Source: an uncultured Eubacteriales bacterium (GTDB lineage Bacteria > Bacillota > Clostridia > Christensenellales > Aristaeellaceae). Taken from it: a DNA stretch of 64,000 nucleotides. This document shows positions 59,720-64,000 of the stretch, one piece after another. A model generated the notes under the pieces. The model was given only the letters and a program-made list of their open reading frames with translations. It ran no database searches and was not told the DNA's origin. Within the stretch, counting starts at the first letter, position 1, and each line of letters begins with the position of its first letter. The stretch is taken from positions 59,973 to 123,972 of the forward strand of contig CADBKQ010000015.1 in NCBI GenBank assembly GCA_902795275.1, in the 5' to 3' direction. A program made the position numbers and the translations under genes.

Positions 59720-60811
59720 TCATGGCCTGCGGCGTCTGTCATGACCGCCGAACTCCGGCGAATGCGTTTTCCTTTTCACTTCATAAAGCCGGGCGTCAGC
59801 CGCCGCAATCAAATCGAACAGCTGGCCGCTATCCTGAGGAACGCCCTCCGCGAAGCCGATGCTGAGCAGGATTTTCCTGCGGGGAACGCTGGAAACCGTG
59901 AAGCTGTAGGTTTCGCCGTCATAGGTGTTTGCCAGCGTGTTCAGCACAAGGAATTCGTCTCCGCCGTAACGGTAGCAGAGGCTTCCCGGATACAGCGCTT
60001 CAATCTGCCGCGCCGTCTCCTTCAATACGTCGTCCCCGACCGTGTGTCCGTAAGTATCGTTGATTTCCTTAAAATAATCGATGTCGATCATGGACGCCGC
60101 AACAGGACTGCCGACAAGCACGGCCGCGTCTTCATCCAGCGCCTTCCGATTCCTCAGCTTTGTGAGAACGTCGTGCCGGGCCATGAATTCAAGCGCTTCA
60201 TTGTTCTTTTGCAGCAGCACTGTCTTCTCCGCCGTGCGTATCTGGGACTGGCACCGGACGATGATGCCCGCGATGGAGATGCACGCAAGCACGACATAGT
60301 TGACGGTATTGATCCCTTTCGCCGCGTCAATCGAATACAGCGTGGCATACAGGACGCCGTAGACCCCGACCATCAGCGCTGTGCCGACCCACGGCCTGAA
60401 CGGAATGAAGCACACGATAATCAGCTCAACCGCGAAAAAAGTCAGGAGCTGTTCGCCGCGGCTGTACTGGCGGTAAGAAACCCAGATGGACCAGACCGAT
60501 AAAACGACGGAATAAACGATCTTGAACAGCGTTACGCTCTTATGATTCAGCGCGGCGTTTCTTCTCATTCTATATGCGATGATGTTTCCGGTCAGGCATG
60601 TGATCAGGCAGAACAGCATGCTGCCTAAGCTGATCAACAATTTGCGGTCAAACTGCTTTTCCGTGATGACCACCAGCAGCAGCGTAATCGCTTCAACAAC
60701 CGCTGCAAAAAAGGAAATGTAAAAAATACTGTTGACGCTTTCCGAATCGATGTTCTTTTTCGTTTCCAAATCGATTTTCGGGAAGTAGAATCTTTTTAAA
60801 AGCTGAATCAT
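59720..60811 (-). CDS. Membrane diguanylate cyclase (GGDEF protein)
   Basis: 363 residues. About six hydrophobic segments in the first ~190 residues form a membrane sensor region of no recognised family. A coiled linker leads into the GGDEF domain: FMARHDVLTKLRNRKALDED, VAASMIDIDYFKEINDTYGHTVGDDVLKETARQIE, and CYRYGGDEFLVLNT. The GGDEF motif is intact, so it should make cyclic di-GMP. The RxxD inhibitory site normally found just before it is absent. The C-terminus is basic (GGHDRRRRP). It is a monocistronic gene. Confidence 0.93.
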   Translation of the reverse strand: MIQLLKRFYFPKIDLETKKNIDSESVNSIFYISFFAAVVEAITLLLVVITEKQFDRKLLISLGSMLFCLITCLTGNIIAYRMRRNAALNHKSVTLFKIVYSVVLSVWSIWVSYRQYSRGEQLLTFFAVELIIVCFIPFRPWVGTALMVGVYGVLYATLYSIDAAKGINTVNYVVLACISIAGIIVRCQSQIRTAEKTVLLQKNNEALEFMARHDVLTKLRNRKALDEDAAVLVGSPVAASMIDIDYFKEINDTYGHTVGDDVLKETARQIEALYPGSLCYRYGGDEFLVLNTLANTYDGETYSFTVSSVPRRKILLSIGFAEGVPQDSGQLFDLIAAADARLYEVKRKTHSPEFGGHDRRRRP

Positions 60812-60995
60812 TTTGCCTCCCTGATTCCGAGTTACGCGCTTCTTCCGCGCGGGAATTTATAAATAATGTATATTATGGAAGAATATTTACCCGGATGAAT
60901 ACTCGACCACACCTAATATTATACCCCCTTCCAGGAAAAGTCAAGACAAAATTGGCCTTGCTTTTTATACAATTTGCGTATTTTTATTCAGCTTG

Positions 60996-61024
60996 TTGCA
61001 AATGGGGATTCTGTGTATTATAAT
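60996..61024 (+). promoter_or_regulatory. Promoter of the sigma factor operon
   Basis: TTGCAA (60996-61001) and TATAAT (61019-61024), 17-base spacing, 52 bases before the sigma factor start. This is a housekeeping-type promoter; no typical ECF autoregulatory (GAAC/CGTC) elements were noticed. Confidence 0.65.
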
Positions 61025-61075
61025 ATAACCGGGTAAAAGAGTTTGGAATATTTCTTTCGGAGAGGAGGGCGGCGC

Positions 61076-61636
61076 ATGTCGATCAGGCTGTTTTCCAAAA
61101 AACAGGAAACGGAACAGTTCGAGCGCCTGGCGGGGGAGAGCGAACGGCAGGTGTACGCCGTGTGCCGGCATATGATGGGCAACCCACAGGACGCGGAGGA
61201 CTGCGCCCAGGAGACCATGCTGCGGGCATACAAAGCCTTTGGCTCCTTCCGCCGCGACGCCTCGTTTTCCACCTGGATCACCCGCATCGCCATGAACGTT
61301 TGCACCGACGCGCTGCGCAGGCGCCGCCCCGCCGCGTCCCTGGACGCTATGCGCGAGGAAACCAATTTTGACGTGCCCGACACCGCGCCCACCGCCTACG
61401 CCCAATTGGAGCAAAAGGAGCGCATGCGCCTGCTGCGGGAGGGACTGAACGAATTGCCCGAGGACATGCGAAAAATCATTGTCCTGCGGGATATGCGCGG
61501 CATGAGCTACGACGATATTTCGCAAACGCTGGATCTTCCCCTGGGCACGGTGAAGAGCCGCGTCAATCGGGCCCGGGAAAAACTGTGCGCGATTCTTCAA
61601 AAATCTTCGGAACTTTTTTCTTCCCATTCCGTCTAA
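61076..61636 (+). CDS. ECF-type RNA polymerase sigma factor
   Basis: 186 residues from MSIRLFSKKQETEQFERLAGESERQVYAVCRHMMGNPQDAEDCAQETMLRAYKAFGSFRRDASFSTWITRIAMNVCTDALRRRR (region 2; start 61076 with GAGGAGGGCGGCGC). Region 4 is LREGLNELPEDMRKIIVLRDMRGMSYDDISQTLDLPLGTVKSRVNRAREKLCAIL. The spacing and lack of region 3 are typical of the SigW/RpoE group. The anti-sigma gene follows after 22 bases. Confidence 0.94.
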   Translation: MSIRLFSKKQETEQFERLAGESERQVYAVCRHMMGNPQDAEDCAQETMLRAYKAFGSFRRDASFSTWITRIAMNVCTDALRRRRPAASLDAMREETNFDVPDTAPTAYAQLEQKERMRLLREGLNELPEDMRKIIVLRDMRGMSYDDISQTLDLPLGTVKSRVNRAREKLCAILQKSSELFSSHSV

Positions 61637-61658
61637 GAAAACGAGAGGAGGCGAAAAC

Positions 61659-62903
61659 ATGAATTGCAAAGAATTTTCAGCTCTTCTCGACGCTTACGTG
61701 GACGGTTCGCTTTCCAAAGCGGAAGCGGATCAGATGCGGGATCACGCCGCGGCCTGTCCGGACTGCGCCGCCATGCTGACCCTGCTTCAGGACGCCCGGC
61801 GGATGGATGAAGAGATCGAGGTACCGGAGACCTTCTCCTCCTCCTGGCGTCAGAGGATTCGGGAGGAAGAAACGATGGAAGAAAAGAAAACGAAATCATT
61901 TCCCTGGAAAACCTGGCTGGCCGCAGCCGCCGTGCTGGTGTTCGTGCTGGGCGGCACCGCGCTGACGCGGGACAGTATGCCCGCCAGAACTACCGTGAGA
62001 AGCACAGCCACCCAAAGCACGGCCTCCGCCAAGGATACGGGCAGCTATAATGGCGGCGCGCGCCGAATGGCCGCGGGCGGCGCGTCCAATGTGATGTATG
62101 ATGCTGCCGCGGAGATGCCCATGATGGCCGCCGCGTATGACGACTACGACGCGCCGGAAATGGAAGAAGCGATGGAAGACGCCGCGCCCGCGGAGGGCGG
62201 CGCCGTGCGCCAGGAAAAGATCATCCGCAGCGCCAGCTTCACTGTGAAAACCACAGACTATGACACCGACCTGGAACGGCTGCAATCCCTGGCCAAGGAC
62301 ATGGGCGGGCGCGTGGAGTACATGAACACCTACGGCGACGCCTCCACCGGCCAGACCCGCAGCGCGTCTCTCACCCTGCGCATTCCTTCCCAGCGGCTGG
62401 ATGATTTTCTTTCCGGTGTGGAGGGCATCGGCAACGTGACCTCCATGACCCAGGAAATGCAGGACGTGAGCGACAGCTACTACGACGTGCAGACCCGCCT
62501 GGAAACCCAACGCAAAAAGCTGGAACGCCTGCAGAGCATGTTTGAGTCCGCCAAAGAGGTCTCCGACCTGATCGAGATCGAATCCGCCATCGCCGACGCC
62601 CAGTATTATATCGACCGCTACACCTCCCAGCTTAAATCCTACGACGGCAAGGTGGATTATTCCACGGTGAGCGTGAATGTCAAAGAAGTGCGCGTCACGG
62701 AAATGAAGCAGGTCACCCTGGGCCAGCGCATCAGCGAAGGATTCCAGGATTCTCTGGAAGCCGGCATGGAATTTCTGGAGGATATGGTCATCTTCCTGGT
62801 GTCCGCCCTGCCCTGGCTGATCGCTGTCGGCGCGGCGGCGCTGGTTGTCCGCCTCATCGTCCGGAAAGTCAGGAAGAATCGAAAAGGAAAGAAGGAAGCC
62901 TGA
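61659..62903 (+). CDS. Anti-sigma factor: zinc-finger (zf-HC2) domain fused to DUF4349
   Basis: 414 residues. The N-terminus is MNCKEFSALLDAYVDGSLSKAEADQMRDHAAACPDCAAMLTLLQDAR with the HxxxCxxC zinc motif of anti-sigma factors. A membrane helix is at about residues 85-103 (KTWLAAAAVLVFVLGGTAL). An external part has a low-complexity stretch, then DUF4349: IIRSASFTVKTTDYDTDLERLQSLAKDMGGRVEYMN, SASLTLRIPSQRLDDFLSGVEGIGNVTSMTQEMQDVSDSYYDVQTRLETQRKKLERLQSMFESAKEVSDLIEIESAIADAQYYID. A second C-terminal membrane helix follows. It should hold the sigma factor at the membrane and sense an envelope signal through DUF4349. Confidence 0.9.
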   Translation: MNCKEFSALLDAYVDGSLSKAEADQMRDHAAACPDCAAMLTLLQDARRMDEEIEVPETFSSSWRQRIREEETMEEKKTKSFPWKTWLAAAAVLVFVLGGTALTRDSMPARTTVRSTATQSTASAKDTGSYNGGARRMAAGGASNVMYDAAAEMPMMAAAYDDYDAPEMEEAMEDAAPAEGGAVRQEKIIRSASFTVKTTDYDTDLERLQSLAKDMGGRVEYMNTYGDASTGQTRSASLTLRIPSQRLDDFLSGVEGIGNVTSMTQEMQDVSDSYYDVQTRLETQRKKLERLQSMFESAKEVSDLIEIESAIADAQYYIDRYTSQLKSYDGKVDYSTVSVNVKEVRVTEMKQVTLGQRISEGFQDSLEAGMEFLEDMVIFLVSALPWLIAVGAAALVVRLIVRKVRKNRKGKKEA

Positions 62904-62907
62904 TCTT

Positions 62908-63624
62908 ATGAAGAAAGTGATCGCTCTGTGTTTGGCGGCCCTGCTGCTTGCTTGTTCCATCCCCGCCCTGGCGGAGGAAAATCCCCACCTCATCCGCGTC
63001 AGCGGAAACGCAGTGGTGTCCCTGGCTGCTGATACCGCCACCCTCCAAATCGGTGTGAATACCAGAAAGCCCACCGTCCAGGAAGCCCAAAAAGAAAACG
63101 CCGCCCTCATGAACGCTGTGCTGGACGCGCTGCACGCAATCGGCATCGAAGACCAGGACATCATGACCAGCCAGTTCAACGTGAGCAGCCAGTATGATTA
63201 TTCCACCTCTTCCTTCGGCCAGGAGGTCAGGAAGCTGTACTATGAAGTACAGAATAACGTTTCTGTCACCGTCCACGATCTGGCCCTCATCGGCCAGGTG
63301 CTGGACGCCGCCATGGAAGCGGGGGCAAATACCAGCTATGGGATCAGCTTTTCTTCGACGAAGCAGAACGAGGCATACCAAAAAGCTCTGACCCGCGCCG
63401 TCGAGGACGCTGTGCAGAAGGCCAACGTGCTGGCCACAGCGGCCCAGGTGAGCTTAGGCAGTCTTGTGTCCATCAATGCCAATCAGAACCAGAATTATGC
63501 CGCCGGTTACGGCCTGAGCAACTCCTACATCTATGAAGCCAAATCCATGGATCGGGGGACGGTCATCACCAGCGGTGACATCACCGTCAGCGCGGAAGTG
63601 GTTTTGGAATACGAATTCAATTAA
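62908..63624 (+). CDS. Secreted SIMPL-domain (DUF541) protein
   Basis: 238 residues from MKKVIALCLAALLLACSIPALA (signal peptide; GGAAAGAAGGAAG upstream). SIMPL domain: LIRVSGNAVVSLAADTATLQIGVNTRKPTVQEAQKENAALMNAVLDALHAIGIEDQDIMTSQFNVSSQYDY, VQNNVSVTVHDLALIGQVLDAAMEAGANTSYGISFSS, and VSAEVVLEYEF at the end. Members are exported and linked to oxidative or envelope stress; the mechanism is unknown. The Cys in the signal peptide (LLLACSIP) could be a weak lipobox. It is the third gene of the sigma operon, five bases after the anti-sigma stop. Confidence 0.92.
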   Translation: MKKVIALCLAALLLACSIPALAEENPHLIRVSGNAVVSLAADTATLQIGVNTRKPTVQEAQKENAALMNAVLDALHAIGIEDQDIMTSQFNVSSQYDYSTSSFGQEVRKLYYEVQNNVSVTVHDLALIGQVLDAAMEAGANTSYGISFSSTKQNEAYQKALTRAVEDAVQKANVLATAAQVSLGSLVSINANQNQNYAAGYGLSNSYIYEAKSMDRGTVITSGDITVSAEVVLEYEFN

Positions 63625-63647
63625 ATAAGGTTTCCATAACAGGTTTT

Positions 63648-63712
63648 GTGAATCCTTCGCTTTGATTGACGCGCGATTGACGGGCGCGCCGAAGGAAGCG
63701 AAGGATTTTTGA
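63648..63712 (+). terminator. Rho-independent terminator of the sigma operon
   Basis: AATCCTTCGCTT (63651-63662) pairs with AAGCGAAGGATT (63696-63707), followed by TTT. An inner GCGCG-CGCGC stem is inside. Confidence 0.8.
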
Positions 63713-64000
63713 ATATATGCCCCTCATAAGCGGGGAACGTTTGTTCTTTACAAAACCGAACGATTATCATGCTTTGCGCCGAATAATGTTCGGTATTTTC
63801 TGGGGTTTTATTTCAGAAGAATTCTTTATTGTTCGGAAATAGAAAAAAGAAAAGAAAAAAAGAGAAAAAGGATGAAAAAGCTGTTGACTTTTTGATGCCA
63901 GTGTGGTATTCTAACCAAGCGCTCAAGCGAGGGAGGCCGAAAGGCTCAGGAGCGAAGGGCGCGAGAATCTTGAAAACGATACAGAGAGATTGAGGAAAAA
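63713..64000 (+). promoter_or_regulatory. Probable ribosomal RNA operon promoter and leader (16S gene beyond window edge)
   Basis: An AT-rich upstream tract (63770-63880) precedes TTGACT (63884-63889) and TATTCT (63907-63912) at 17-base spacing. The following ~90 bases contain a GAGGCCGAAAGGCTC hairpin and AGAATCTTGAAAACGATACAGAGAG-like sequence. That is the kind of (T)CTTGAAAAC..ACAGAG leader found just before 16S rRNA genes in Clostridia. No 16S sequence is inside the window, so the call rests on leader resemblance. Confidence 0.6.

Noticed and set aside
63713..64000. A protein gene at the right edge
   Set aside because: There is no open frame with a ribosome site. The promoter and TTGAAAAC-type leader fit the start of an rRNA operon instead.

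Overview
The window comes from a GC-rich, spore-forming member of the Clostridia (Firmicutes). The evidence is SpoIVA, PolC, the cdsA-dxr-rseP-ispG-polC gene order, strong Shine-Dalgarno sites, near-consensus sigma-A promoters and Rho-independent terminators. No tRNA, CRISPR array or intact insertion sequence was seen. The right edge looks like the promoter and leader of a ribosomal RNA operon whose 16S gene lies just outside.

Layout. 1-2320: the 3' end of a secreted SH3-like protein, a YdcF-family membrane protein, and a gene-free stretch full of nested palindromes. 2372-7130 (minus): a four-gene sugar ABC transporter with the order of the E. coli ytfQ-ytfR-ytfT-yjfF galactofuranose system. 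7463-11169 (minus): spoIVA, then cysE-cysS behind a structured T-box-like leader. 11755-17423 (minus): pncA-nadE-nadD-pncB, which encode every step from nicotinamide to NAD, followed by a GH2 beta-mannosidase. 17486-29019 (minus): frr, a small conserved protein, uppS, cdsA, dxr, rseP, ispG and polC. 29221-30061 (minus): a RibF-type adenylyltransferase lacking its kinase domain and a small conserved protein. 30208-38866 (plus): a phosphodiester glycosidase-like protein, an amino-acid ABC transporter split by repeats, a 4Fe-4S aldo/keto reductase, and metN-metI-metQ behind an attenuator-like leader. 38928-63624: Tex, a seven-repeat peptidoglycan-binding protein, a DUF362 ferredoxin, YbjN, ADP-ribosylglycohydrolase, a second glycosidase-like protein, an aminotransferase, a type-B esterase, MreB, AddA, an APC permease, a sugar-phosphate transferase, a GGDEF protein, and a sigma factor / anti-sigma (DUF4349) / SIMPL operon.

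Two things stand out. (1) Two ~320-bp paralogous loci flank ispG. Each carries a 30-31 codon gene on the minus strand with its own promoter, a sequestered Shine-Dalgarno site, and a convergent strong promoter that would make a ~105-nt antisense RNA over the gene's 3' end. This is the architecture of a type I toxin-antitoxin module. The codon differences between copies are mostly synonymous, so the peptide is probably real. (2) At least ten intergenic regions hold telomere-like heptad arrays (GGGATTA, GGGAATA, GGCATTA and similar), usually as a G-rich arm, a 40-70 bp core and a C-rich arm. On the coding strand the G-rich arm commonly starts at a stop codon, and for several genes (dxr, ispG, the ribF-like gene, an ABC ATPase gene) the array supplies the final codons and the stop. 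Other word-repeat families (CAGAGTTCAGAGTA, GGAGGTAGGAAGC, TCATCCCGAGCG) have the same hairpin layout and sometimes nest inside. These elements sit at most junctions of the frr-to-polC cluster and split a transporter operon.

All assignments are from reading the sequence and translations. No database search or folding calculation was run.
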